NCBI GenBank assembly: GCA_021790385.1
Contig: JAJYDW010000005.1
Location: 1 to 64,000, forward strand
DNA length: 64,000 nt
From: Planctomycetota bacterium
GTDB taxonomy: Bacteria; Planctomycetota; Phycisphaerae; WQYP01
Reading direction: 5' to 3'
Below are positions 45,428 to 54,122 of this stretch, piece after piece (position 1 is the first letter of the stretch; every line of letters starts with the position of its first letter). The notes under the pieces are model-generated. The model did no database searches and was not told the DNA's origin. It saw nothing but the letters and a program-made list of their open reading frames with translations. A program made the translations under genes and the position numbers.

Positions 45428-47284
45428 CTATCTGCTTCCCGTAACGCCCGGTGTCCAATAGGGCTGGCCTTGTTGGTACGCGCCTAAATCGGGAGGTCGG
45501 CCGTGCACTAAAGGCGCAATACCGGCAACCATGTGGCCGGCATGAAGCGCCGGAGCGCCTGGCCTGAGCCGAAAATTGTTTCGTCGCGGGTCGATCAGTT
45601 GCCGACCGGGATTTTTGCCCAGATAAAGATTGTTCATGCTCTGATAATGGACTCCCACCGGCCAATGTATCTGATTCGCCGGCGTTCGGGAAACCCACAT
45701 CCGCGAGCCAACCGGCAAACAATTAAAAAGCGTGTTATTGACGATCATTTCGTTGGCACATGGGCCATTAATACGTACGCCGGCATCACCGGGACAATTC
45801 CATATTACATTGTGATCCACAATGAAATTGCGGCAGCCGTTGTCCAGATATACTCCGGGATCCGGACCGGAATTGCGATTGCCATGAATCCAGTTAAAGG
45901 CGATCCTGGTGTGGCCGCCGTTGGTACCCCATGCATAAATGATCCCCAGATCATGACACAGCAGACCGGCATGGTAAAAGTTATTAAATTCAATCACATC
46001 ATGGTGGGGGTGAGAAAATTGAAGTATATCGCGGCCGGCATTGAAAACGGTATTGAACAAAACCAGGTTGTGGCGCCCGGCGAGAAGCTGCAGCGGGCAG
46101 GCATAGGTACCGGAATAATCGATATCCCGGATAACATTGCGACTGACGAGGTTGTCATTTCCGTGAATAACGATGCCATTTCCGGCAGACCATGCGAGCC
46201 GACATTTTCGAATCGTGTTATGGTTTCCGATGACTACGATACCACATGCCTGTGGAGTTTTGTTGTGTAGATAGGCTTGGCGAGGCCAATTATATTGCCC
46301 TGGATATCGGCACCGGCAATGGGTTATAATACAATGACTGCCATCTAGACGTATAGCACCTGCGCGCAGAGAAAACCCGCGAATTATAACCCAGGATTGT
46401 CGCCGGATGTCCACACACCATGTCCGCTTTTGAACGCTGATGCGGTATCGGGCTGGTGATTTGCCCGGTGCCAGTCCCAGGAACAATCGACCAGCATGAT
46501 ACGCCCACTCGTCAGGCAGGCCCAGAAAGCGACGAAGGCCTATGAGGTAGCCATGGCCACGTCCGGCAAACCACCAAAGTGTGCGGTTGGCAACATTCAG
46601 GAATCCAGTACGACGGGACGATTTTACCCAGGCCGTTTGTACAGACCAGGCCGGTCCAACCCAACCCACAAAAAAGGCACCGTGAAAATAATTGCGGCGG
46701 CGACCCGCAAATTGCGGGGCATATATCCGCCGGGTGGTAGCAAACCGGTGTTGGCCTCTGGCAGGTACCGTAACTTGTGCATCACCCATGCGAAATGGTG
46801 TGACTGCGGCTTGTGGCGGATAGCGGGCGGGTAATATCAAACGTCCATTGAGAAACACCTGCATTAAGCCGGAGCCAGATTTGTGAGGCACGAGAGCAGA
46901 ATAGATATGTTTGCAGTATTGCTGCCAGCCGACGATGGTATTCGCGGCATCGATCACAACGTGGTTATGGAGATAAGGTTCAAACGTGATGGGCTGTCCG
47001 GCACGGCCCGAATGGACAATCGTCAATGTTTGATGGTATACGCCGGTAAAGATGCGGCAGGTATCGCCTGGGCGCATTCGCCTGACGGCCGCGGCAAAAG
47101 TGCGCAAAGGCCGGCTGGAATTCAGGCCGGAATTCGTATCACTGCCGTGTTTTGAGATATAAAAGACACGTCCGGTGGCCGAACCCCCGAAGGTCAACGA
47201 AAACGCCATCAATACTATAAAATACGCGATCCATTGCCAGAACTGCGAATTGGAGCGGGGCGTATCAGATACGTAATGGATCAT
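45428..47284 (-). CDS. Secreted right-handed beta-helix protein (polysaccharide lyase-like)
   Basis: A 618-residue protein with a hydrophobic export segment (WIAYFIVLMAFSLTFGGSATG), the start YISKHGSDTNSGLNSSRPLRTFAAAVRRMRPGDTCRIF that is typical of DUF1565/parallel beta-helix proteins, and a ladder of short strands with Asn/His turns (NTIRKCRLAWSAGNGIVIHGNDNLVSRNVIRD; NFIVDHNVIWNCPGDAGVRINGPCANEMIVNNTLF). These folds bind or cleave acidic polysaccharides. Its ATG lies inside the 3' end of the upstream sulfatase gene (20-base overlap in a different frame), so the two are translationally linked. The substrate is unknown. Confidence 0.75.
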   Translation of the reverse strand: MIHYVSDTPRSNSQFWQWIAYFIVLMAFSLTFGGSATGRVFYISKHGSDTNSGLNSSRPLRTFAAAVRRMRPGDTCRIFTGVYHQTLTIVHSGRAGQPITFEPYLHNHVVIDAANTIVGWQQYCKHIYSALVPHKSGSGLMQVFLNGRLILPARYPPQAAVTPFRMGDAQVTVPARGQHRFATTRRIYAPQFAGRRRNYFHGAFFVGWVGPAWSVQTAWVKSSRRTGFLNVANRTLWWFAGRGHGYLIGLRRFLGLPDEWAYHAGRLFLGLAPGKSPARYRISVQKRTWCVDIRRQSWVIIRGFSLRAGAIRLDGSHCIITHCRCRYPGQYNWPRQAYLHNKTPQACGIVVIGNHNTIRKCRLAWSAGNGIVIHGNDNLVSRNVIRDIDYSGTYACPLQLLAGRHNLVLFNTVFNAGRDILQFSHPHHDVIEFNNFYHAGLLCHDLGIIYAWGTNGGHTRIAFNWIHGNRNSGPDPGVYLDNGCRNFIVDHNVIWNCPGDAGVRINGPCANEMIVNNTLFNCLPVGSRMWVSRTPANQIHWPVGVHYQSMNNLYLGKNPGRQLIDPRRNNFRLRPGAPALHAGHMVAGIAPLVHGRPPDLGAYQQGQPYWTPGVTGSR

Positions 47285-48662
47285 CCAGATTCCTTTGTAA
47301 TTGCCGGAGGACTCGCCAAAGTTTTCTGCGTACGCCGGTGTAGCGGGCCGACGGGCTTAGATTGGTGGTCTCCCATGGATCGCGTTGGAGATCAAAAAGC
47401 TGCACCATATCCACATGAGGATAATAGATTAATTTGTGCTCCCGGGTTCGCACCGAGCGCTGAAAATCACGGTAGCGGCAGAACAAGGCCTGATGCATAT
47501 TTCGCGGCGGGTCGTAAAGCAGTTCAACCAGACTTGGAAACTCCACGGTGCCCGGTACAGGAAGACCAAGCAACTCATGTACTGTGGAAAAAATGCTGTG
47601 CTGATAGACCGGTACATCCACGATTTTTCCGACTGGTATACGGGGGCCGCGAAAGATCAACGGTACACGTACACTGCAATCATAAAGATTCTGCTTGCCC
47701 ATCAGACCATGCTCGCCGACGGCCAGGCCATGATCGGATGTAAAGATGACAATGGTATTAGCTGCGTGGCCTGATTTATCCAGCGCTGCAAGCACTCTTC
47801 CCACGGCCGCATCGAGTTGCGTTACGGCAGCATAATATTCTGATCGATGCAGCCGCACGGCCTCCGGCGTCCGTGGAAATGGCGCCAGCAGTTCGTCCCG
47901 GATGTGAAAATCTCCCTGATCGAATGGATGGCAGGGCCGGTAATTTGGAGGCAGCACCTGTTGTCTTTGCGGATAGAGCTGGACATATTTTCTTTCCGCC
48001 TGCCGTGGATCATGTGGCATATGAAAGCCCACGTACATACAGAACGGCTGATGAGCACCGGCTCTTGTGGATAAATATTCCTCTGCGGCCATCGCCCATA
48101 CCAGGGCGGAGTGGGCGATCTTATCCGGTCCATGGCCCAGATAGCGGCGCATGTTAATCCAGTTTCCTTTTTGACTTTTATCCCAGGGCTTCCAACGATT
48201 GCCCGGACCTGGGCGATGGTAGGCGGGGCCATTGACAGGACTGGATTCAAACATTCCGGCCGGTCCCAGAGGCCCAAAAGTGTGAAAGGCCTGTTCCAGA
48301 CGCGCCTGGGACAGATGCCATTTGCCGATAAGGTGCGTATCGTAGCCTGCTTGATTCAACGCTTCCGGCCACACGGGTACGTTTTCGGCGGCAGATTCCG
48401 CATGAAATACGGTCAAGCCAGTATGCAACATTGTACGACTGGCAATACATACCGCTGGGGTCCAAGAACCTTGATGGAACGCATGGGTGAACGCACAACC
48501 GTCTGCAACCAGGCGATTCAAGTTGGGTGTATGCACCATTCGGTTGTGCAATACACCAAGGGTACGGTAAGTCATATCATCGGCAATCATCAGCAAGATG
48601 TTGGGCGGACCGGCCAACGCGGGCTGCGGTACCGATTTATGCGGCATTTGTTTTATTTTCAT
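47265..48662 (-). CDS. Sulfatase (formylglycine type), no signal peptide
   Basis: A 465-residue sulfatase. NILLMIADDMTYRTLG gives the metal Asp pair; the signature CIASR (Cys72) lies in TPAVCIASRTMLHTGL, a C-x-A-x-R variant accepted in formylglycine sulfatases; IGKWHLSQ, GFHMPHDPRQ and FTSDHGLAVGEHGLMGKQNLYDCSVRVPLIF are further family blocks. The first 18 residues are polar and give no signal peptide. It is upstream of and overlaps the beta-helix gene. It is only distantly similar to the sulfatase at 31316, so the two probably act on different positions of the glycan. Confidence 0.92.
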   Translation of the reverse strand: MKIKQMPHKSVPQPALAGPPNILLMIADDMTYRTLGVLHNRMVHTPNLNRLVADGCAFTHAFHQGSWTPAVCIASRTMLHTGLTVFHAESAAENVPVWPEALNQAGYDTHLIGKWHLSQARLEQAFHTFGPLGPAGMFESSPVNGPAYHRPGPGNRWKPWDKSQKGNWINMRRYLGHGPDKIAHSALVWAMAAEEYLSTRAGAHQPFCMYVGFHMPHDPRQAERKYVQLYPQRQQVLPPNYRPCHPFDQGDFHIRDELLAPFPRTPEAVRLHRSEYYAAVTQLDAAVGRVLAALDKSGHAANTIVIFTSDHGLAVGEHGLMGKQNLYDCSVRVPLIFRGPRIPVGKIVDVPVYQHSIFSTVHELLGLPVPGTVEFPSLVELLYDPPRNMHQALFCRYRDFQRSVRTREHKLIYYPHVDMVQLFDLQRDPWETTNLSPSARYTGVRRKLWRVLRQLQRNLDDPLRI

Positions 48663-48819
48663 AGTATATTCCGAATTATTTTCATCCCATGCCAGAAATG
48701 TGAACTGCCCCCCGCTTCAATCATCAAGGTTGCCTGGTGGTTGGCTAACAGTTATTCAATCACACATTTTGCGGCAGCCTATTTCACATATTATCAAATA
48801 ATTTTAGCTGAAATTTAAT

Positions 48820-48849
48820 TTGACATCAACGCCACTTTAGTTGTAATAT
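48820..48849 (+). promoter_or_regulatory. Promoter of the LacI-type regulator gene, with operator half-site downstream
   Basis: TTGACA at 48820-48825, an 18-base spacer and TAATAT at 48844-48849 form a strong sigma70-type promoter. TGGAATAA, the exact left arm of the island palindrome, lies at 48868-48875 in the early transcribed region; the right arm is not conserved. This could be an autoregulatory half-site. Confidence 0.6.
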
Positions 48850-48904
48850 GGCTTTATGGAACATCAATGGAATAAAAATAAAATGACTTTTAACAGGAGT
48901 TCTC

Positions 48905-50002
48905 ATGGGTAGCGCCACTATTTTGGAAGTAGCGCAGGCTGCAGGTGTGGGAATCGGAACCGTATCCCGCGTGATCAATCATCCGGACACAGTTAAGTCC
49001 GCCACCGCCCAGGCCGTCCATAAGGCTATGGCCGGGTTGGGATACACTCCTCCGACTCCAGACAAACGCCGGGGCAGGCGGATCGGGCAGGTTTATCCAC
49101 GAAAAGCCCCTGCTAATTTGCTGCTGTTGATTGTGGGCGAGCAAGGTCTGCGCTGGATGTTGAGTATGGCTCCGATTTATTCCGCAGTCATTGATGGTAT
49201 CGAGAAAGGTGCAGCAGCACACGGCATGAATATGCTGGTCCGGCAAACCTCCAACTGGAATGATCTTACGGCGGTGGTTGAAGACAGTACCGCCCGCGGT
49301 GCCATTCTTTTTGGTTCCCATGAGCCTCTTGGTCTTCCCCCCGGCGTACTGCAAAGAAAACCGGCGGTCTGGGTAATGGGTAGCCCGGAACATTTTTCCG
49401 GAGATCATGTGCAGCCGGACCATACCAAAATCGGCGTTTTGGCAGCGGAATATCTCCGCCAGCGCAAACACCTTCACTGTGCGTATCTGGGATCCAGTGA
49501 AGGCACGCCTCAGTTTCACATCGGCTATCGGGCAACCGCTTTTCGCTGGGCCATGGAAAATGCGGGTGGTAGCGTGGACATGTTGGTTAACCCGGCGATG
49601 GTTATCAATGATAAGGATCATAACGCTCCCAATGAACCGCTTATCGCCAAGCTGCTGCAGCGACTTGTCGGCCTGAAGCCCCGTCCGTCGGCGCTGATGC
49701 TGGAAGCCGATATGCTGGCACCAGTTACCTATCGACTGCTGCAATCGCACGGTGTGGTCCCGCAAAAGGATATTACCATTGTAACCTGCAATAATGAACA
49801 GCCTTACCTGCTGTCCCTGTATCCACGGCCCGTGGTGATTGATCTTCAGGCACTGTCCATTGGCAAACGGGCAGTGGATCAATTGCTGTGGCGCAGCGAA
49901 AACCCACGTGAGCCATCGGTGCGGGTCATGGTAGAGCCTGCACTGGTGGAACCGGGTGTGAACGGTCATGCCGTTCCGGCCGCACGGCACAATGGGCACT
50001 AA
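48905..50002 (+). CDS. LacI-family transcriptional regulator
   Basis: A 365-residue regulator. The N-terminal helix-turn-helix ATILEVAQAAGVGIGTVSRVINHPDTVKSATAQAVHKAMAGLGYTPP is of LacI type, with the hinge-helix region following (KRRGRRIGQVYPRKAPANLLLLIV) and a periplasmic-binding-like effector domain (YSAVIDGIEKGAAAHGMNMLV; HTKIGVLAAEYLRQRKHLHCAYLGSS; ALMLEADMLAPVTYRLLQSHGVVPQKDITIVTCNN). CAGGAG lies 5-6 bases before the ATG. It heads a unit with an SGNH esterase and a sodium:solute symporter. It is the only specific regulator in the island and the first candidate for binding the TGGAATAA palindromes. Confidence 0.9.
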   Translation: MGSATILEVAQAAGVGIGTVSRVINHPDTVKSATAQAVHKAMAGLGYTPPTPDKRRGRRIGQVYPRKAPANLLLLIVGEQGLRWMLSMAPIYSAVIDGIEKGAAAHGMNMLVRQTSNWNDLTAVVEDSTARGAILFGSHEPLGLPPGVLQRKPAVWVMGSPEHFSGDHVQPDHTKIGVLAAEYLRQRKHLHCAYLGSSEGTPQFHIGYRATAFRWAMENAGGSVDMLVNPAMVINDKDHNAPNEPLIAKLLQRLVGLKPRPSALMLEADMLAPVTYRLLQSHGVVPQKDITIVTCNNEQPYLLSLYPRPVVIDLQALSIGKRAVDQLLWRSENPREPSVRVMVEPALVEPGVNGHAVPAARHNGH

Positions 50003-50065
50003 GCCCGGGCCAGAGTTGTGGAACAAACATGGCCGGCAAGCCACAAAAAAAATGGGAAACGCTCT

Positions 50066-51160
50066 ATGCTGATTCATCAAGACGTTGGCTTGCACAACGT
50101 GACGCAACTCGAACCGGCCGAGGGTGGCGGTCTGTATCTGCGGCGTTTCCCCGCTACGGTACGCGGCAAATTTATTCCATTGGGGCGCATGGTTGCCGCG
50201 GAGTCCTCTGGAGTAGAGTTGCGTTTTGTTACCGATTCACCAAACTTTTGTCTATCTGTCGGCAGCCGTCCTTCGGTGCTGGCCCCTTTCGAAAAACACC
50301 AGCAGGATCTGTTTATTTTCCGGGGAGCCTTCCTGCATTCGCATCACCGTTTGGATCCGGGGAAAATCAACCACATCAACGTGGTGAATATTGGAAATCT
50401 CGATAAGTTCGATGAAATAGCGGAATCGCAGCGTCTGGCCTGCGGATTTTCCTGGAAAGTGTGGCGGATATTTTTCGGGCGGTACCCGGCAATTTATCTG
50501 GAATTGGATACGTATGGCGCACCGCGGCGACCGCCGCAGCCGGCAGAGGTACCGGCCTGTCGCTGGCTGGCCTACGGCTCGTCTATTACGCATGGGGGGG
50601 CGGCGACGCTGCATCATGGTGCATACATCTACCATGCGGCCCGTGTGGCCGGCGTGGATGTGTTCAATCAGGGGCTTTCCGGTTCGTGCCACTGCGAAGC
50701 GCATGTGGCAGATTATTTTGCAGCGCGCACCGACTGGGACATCATCACCCTGGAGATTGGTGTGAATCTGCGACCATCTACCAGTCCAACTGAGTATTGC
50801 CGACGCGTCAGCTATATGCTGGAAAAGCTGCGGCAGACGCATCCTGCAGCACCGATTGTCCTGCTGACCATTTTTCCTAATGCCGCCACGGCAGGCTACA
50901 CCGCCGGCACCAATGCGGCGAACACCCAGAGCGAAGGCCGCTTTAACGACATCTTGCGGGAGCTTGCAGGCCGTAGCGCACCGGCCAATGTACATTTCAT
51001 AGAAGGCCATGAACTCCTCGATAACTTCGGCGACTTAAGTGTCGATCTGATCCACCCCAGTGATTATGGGCACGTGCGTATGGGGACGAATTTGGGATTG
51101 CGGCTGCGTCAAATACTTAATGCCGCCTTTGCAAAACCGTTACCTGCAACAGAAGGATAA
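50066..51160 (+). CDS. SGNH/GDSL-type esterase with N-terminal beta-sandwich
   Basis: A 364-residue protein. The N-terminal 160 residues look like a beta-sandwich; the C-terminal SGNH hydrolase has the nucleophile Ser near residue 173 in WLAYGSSITHGG, the Gly block NQGLSGSCHCE, the Asn block LEIGVNLRPS and the Asp-His pair in VDLIHPSDYGH. This layout is seen in carbohydrate esterases that remove acetyl groups. No signal peptide is visible. ATG 50066 is chosen with GGGAAA upstream; an in-frame GTG at 50018 lies 16 bases after the regulator stop. It sits between the LacI-type regulator and the symporter in one operon. Confidence 0.82.
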   Translation: MLIHQDVGLHNVTQLEPAEGGGLYLRRFPATVRGKFIPLGRMVAAESSGVELRFVTDSPNFCLSVGSRPSVLAPFEKHQQDLFIFRGAFLHSHHRLDPGKINHINVVNIGNLDKFDEIAESQRLACGFSWKVWRIFFGRYPAIYLELDTYGAPRRPPQPAEVPACRWLAYGSSITHGGAATLHHGAYIYHAARVAGVDVFNQGLSGSCHCEAHVADYFAARTDWDIITLEIGVNLRPSTSPTEYCRRVSYMLEKLRQTHPAAPIVLLTIFPNAATAGYTAGTNAANTQSEGRFNDILRELAGRSAPANVHFIEGHELLDNFGDLSVDLIHPSDYGHVRMGTNLGLRLRQILNAAFAKPLPATEG

Positions 51161-51165
51161 TTTTG

Positions 51166-52992
51166 ATGAACCTTGCCATGGTCCGCGGCTTTACCGATTG
51201 GGATTATGCCGTCATTGCCTTTTATTTTACCTTCATGGTCAGCATTGGCCTGGTCTTTCGGCACTACAGCAAAAATATAAGCGATTATTTCCGTGGCGGC
51301 GGGTCTATGCTGTGGTGGATGAGCGGGGCTTCGGCCATGATGGGGGCGCTAAGTGCGTGGTCTTTTACGGGTGGTGCCGGCGAATATTATAAGACAGGGC
51401 TTTTGCTGTATCTGGGGGTATTTTTGCCTGGTAACATAATCGGTGGATTGATCGGCATTTTTTATACTTCTTATCGCTTTCGACAGATGCGCGTTATTAC
51501 CTCCGTTCATGCCATCCGCCGACGGTACGGCCCGGTCAACGAACAATTTTATGTGTGGTGTCAGGTTCCCATTAACCTGTTTTACGGCGGGCTGGTGCTC
51601 AATACGCTTAGTGTGTTCCTATGTGCGGCGTTCGGGACAAATTTGTTGGCCACCGTAATTACCACAGGCGTTATTGTATTGTTTGTAGCGTCTGCTGGAG
51701 GAGCGTGGGGCGTTATTGCGGGAGATTTTGTGCAGATGCTGGTGATGCAATCGGTGGTGCTCACCACCGCCTTTCTCACATTGCATCTGCCCCAGATTGG
51801 AGGTCTTGGGGGCTTGCTTCACCAATTGCCGGCATCGGCCTTCCACTGGACTATGTTGGTTCGCCCGCAGGTGTTGTACTTATGGCTGGGATCGATGATT
51901 ATTGGTGGAATAGTGGGTTCTTTTGACTTATCCAACGGAGCCGCCCGATTTATGACGGTCAAGGATGGCCGTAATGCGGTCAAGGCTGCCATCATGATGC
52001 TGGTCATCGGATCTTTTGGAGGCATATTTATCATGATACCGCCACTGGCGGCACGGGTGCTGTATCCTCACCTGCATCAGGTGGTTCCCAATCTGCATCA
52101 CCCTTCAGAAGCAGCATATCTGGTGGTGGCCATGCGTGTGCTGCCAGATGGCATGTTAGGACTGCTGGTAACGGGGCTTTTTGCGGTAACCATGGCCAAC
52201 ATGGACACCGGTTTGAATCGCAACGCCGGGATTTTTATTAAAAATTTTTACAACCCCATCCTGCGTCCGCACGCTACGGAGCGGGAACTGATGCTGGCCA
52301 GCCGCGTATGCTCAATTATTTTTGGTCTTCTGATTATTGGTATCGGCATTTTGATAGCACTGTTCCGCACGGCCAATTTGTTCAACTATGTGATTGTGTT
52401 GGGGGTGTTGCTGGGTGCTCCCCTGACGGTACCGTTGGCCTGGGGCATGTTAATCAAGCGCACGCCGCCGTGGGCCGCATGGAGTACGGTTCTGGTAGGC
52501 TTTTTCGTTGCCGCCATGTTTCGCTTTGCCATACCCGCGACCTGGTTTCCATACCTGATGGGATGGCATCGACCGCTTTCACCGACAGCTTCTCAGGATG
52601 TGATGTTTTTCAGCATGACCTTGGTCGTTCTGATAATCGCATCCGGGTGGTACTTGTTTACGATGAAATTTGCCGACCGCTCGCCGGTGCCGTACAAAAA
52701 GGATGTGGAAATGTTTTTTAAGGATATGAATACGCCAATTGATCCGGTGGCTGAAGGTGTCCCAGGAGAGGATTATCGGCAGTGCCGCGTAATCAGCAGG
52801 TTATGTCTGGTCTACGGCTCGGCCATGCTGCTGGCTATGTTGATTCCCAACACCTTGGGGGGGCGATTATGTTTTATGGCTATCGGTACCGCCATTCTCA
52901 CCATTAGTTTGTTGTTGCATCTGGCGGGGCGCAAGGCCCGGCGAACGAATGTCATAGCAGCGCCCGATTCGGAGGTATCAATACACTCGTAA
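51166..52992 (+). CDS. Sodium:solute symporter (SSS family)
   Basis: A 608-residue membrane protein with about 13-14 TM segments. TDWDYAVIAFYFTFMVSIGLVF is the first helix, DYFRGGGSMLWWMSGASAMMGALSAWSFTGGAGEYYKTG the signature second region, and VTGLFAVTMANMDTGLNRNAGIFIKNFYNPILRP the TM8-TM9 region with the Na2-site Ser/Thr area. It would import a sugar or sugar acid with sodium. GAAGGA lies 8 bases before ATG 51166. It follows the esterase by five bases and is the last gene of the LacI-type operon. The substrate is unknown but should be a breakdown product of the island's glycan. Confidence 0.9.
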   Translation: MNLAMVRGFTDWDYAVIAFYFTFMVSIGLVFRHYSKNISDYFRGGGSMLWWMSGASAMMGALSAWSFTGGAGEYYKTGLLLYLGVFLPGNIIGGLIGIFYTSYRFRQMRVITSVHAIRRRYGPVNEQFYVWCQVPINLFYGGLVLNTLSVFLCAAFGTNLLATVITTGVIVLFVASAGGAWGVIAGDFVQMLVMQSVVLTTAFLTLHLPQIGGLGGLLHQLPASAFHWTMLVRPQVLYLWLGSMIIGGIVGSFDLSNGAARFMTVKDGRNAVKAAIMMLVIGSFGGIFIMIPPLAARVLYPHLHQVVPNLHHPSEAAYLVVAMRVLPDGMLGLLVTGLFAVTMANMDTGLNRNAGIFIKNFYNPILRPHATERELMLASRVCSIIFGLLIIGIGILIALFRTANLFNYVIVLGVLLGAPLTVPLAWGMLIKRTPPWAAWSTVLVGFFVAAMFRFAIPATWFPYLMGWHRPLSPTASQDVMFFSMTLVVLIIASGWYLFTMKFADRSPVPYKKDVEMFFKDMNTPIDPVAEGVPGEDYRQCRVISRLCLVYGSAMLLAMLIPNTLGGRLCFMAIGTAILTISLLLHLAGRKARRTNVIAAPDSEVSIHS

Positions 52993-53009
52993 CTTGCCGG
53001 GCAGGTTAC

Positions 53010-53274
53010 CCGAACGTCGAACGTTCCGTGCCGGTGGCCAACGCGATGGGCACAGTGCTCTTGCGATCCAAAGCAGCCATCTGCCCCGGCCAATAGCTGC
53101 GAAAATACCAGGAGGTGTTGTGTCGCTTCAAACAAAGCCAATATCCCTTGATATACGCCTCCAACGCCTGGACCAATGACTGCAATTGTTGGGCATCCAT
53201 GCGGTCTCTCCTTGCATCTGTCCTTGCTCATCGGTCATCCAAAATAAAATCTTCCACTTTTATAGCGATGTCGT
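53010..53274 (-). mobile_element. IS701-like remnant, copy B (inverted relative to copy A)
   Basis: The minus strand repeats the first 265 or so bases of copy A (27326-27600). It starts ACGACATCGCTATAAAA at 53274 and carries the transposase start MDAQQLQSLVQALEAYIKGY through DRKSTVPIALATGT, ending just after this point. The rest of the transposase is missing. The end at 53274 lies directly against the integrase relic, so it may have inserted into that gene. Confidence 0.75.
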
Positions 53275-53490
53275 ATTAGTCAATTTACGAACCCCAATGG
53301 TTGCCGTCGTACCATCCGGCTGGACAAGATGAATGGACGGATGGCTGAAAATGTCCGGCGCTATATTGAGGATTTAATCAAGGCCGGGTTAGCCAATGTC
53401 GCCATAACCAATGAAACCGCTGCCTGGCTGGGTGGATTATATGATGATCTGTAGAGCCAATTGGTAGATGTGGGGCTGGCAAAGCTACGG
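53275..53490 (+). pseudogene. Relic of a tyrosine recombinase/integrase (N-terminal arm-binding part)
   Basis: In one frame the plus strand reads QFTNPNGCRRTIRLDKMNGR, then MAENVRRYIEDLIKAGLANV and ITNETAAWLGGLYDDL, then TAG at 53452-53454, then SQLVDVGLAKLRAKNA. This matches, from memory, the N-terminal region of planctomycete phage-type integrases (xxGKRRTIRLGKM...VxxLVAAxLTG...DDETARWLAGLxDxLxxRLAxVGL). The frame then runs on into the PhyH-like sequence. The catalytic domain is absent. Confidence 0.6.
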
Positions 53491-53988
53491 GCCAAGAATG
53501 CACCCCAGCATGAGGATTCCGCCTACTGGAAAGGCCGGCTGGAGCCCATGGAAGTTGTCACCGTGTGGCTGGCCATCGACCCTTCCACACCAGCCAACGG
53601 CTGCATGCAGGTAATTCCCCGCACACACCACAATGGCTTTTCCCAATATCAAAACGTTTCCGATCCAGAGCGTGCCGTATTCTCGGCGGAAATCAAAGCC
53701 GAGGAGTTCGATGCCTCCAAGGCTGTGGATTGCGTGTTGGAGCCGGGCCAATGCTCCTTGCATGACGGCCGGCTGATTCACGGCTCGGCGGCCAATACGG
53801 GGACCATGCGCCGTTGCGGCTATACCATGCGCTACATACCCACCACCTCGCGGTTTATCGCCAATGGCCTGCACCAGATTTATCTGGCGAGTGGCAAAGA
53901 CCGTGCGGGTAACACTTACGGCGATCCGACAAAGCCCAACAAGGACTGGCTCGACGCCTATCCGGACGACCAGCCCGCGGGGCATTGA
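53491..53988 (+). pseudogene. Phytanoyl-CoA dioxygenase (PhyH)-like protein, 5' truncated
   Basis: About 165 C-terminal residues of a non-haem Fe(II)/2-oxoglutarate dioxygenase. HED in NAPQHEDSAYWKG gives the HxD metal pair, VWLAIDPSTPANGCMQVIPRTHH and LEPGQCSLHDGRLIHGSAANTG the later His and the 2-oxoglutarate region, YTMRYIPT the end of the sheet. The N-terminal 80-100 residues of the family are missing; the frame upstream is an integrase relic with a stop. An open frame can start at TTG 53461, so a truncated protein might still be made, keeping the metal ligands. The junction position (near 53490) is approximate. Confidence 0.65.
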
Positions 53989-54122
53989 TGTCGGCAGCCG
54001 ATGCTGCTAAAACGGCCACAGTCGGCTTTGGTATAAGGCCCCGGAACCCGCCTATTTGACGAAACGCCCACCAGGCCGTACCTTACGGCCGTTGGTTTGC
54101 TGTTGTTTCAGGAGCAATCGAA

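Noticed and set aside
48890-50107. Minus-strand open frame of 405 codons
   Set aside because: It is the shadow of the LacI-type regulator, whose helix-turn-helix and effector domain are unambiguous.
53006-53200. The two short transposase-like frames (27399 and 53200 minus) as functional small genes
   Set aside because: Both are truncated N-terminal parts of the same transposase, and copy A continues in broken frames with clear catalytic-region remnants.
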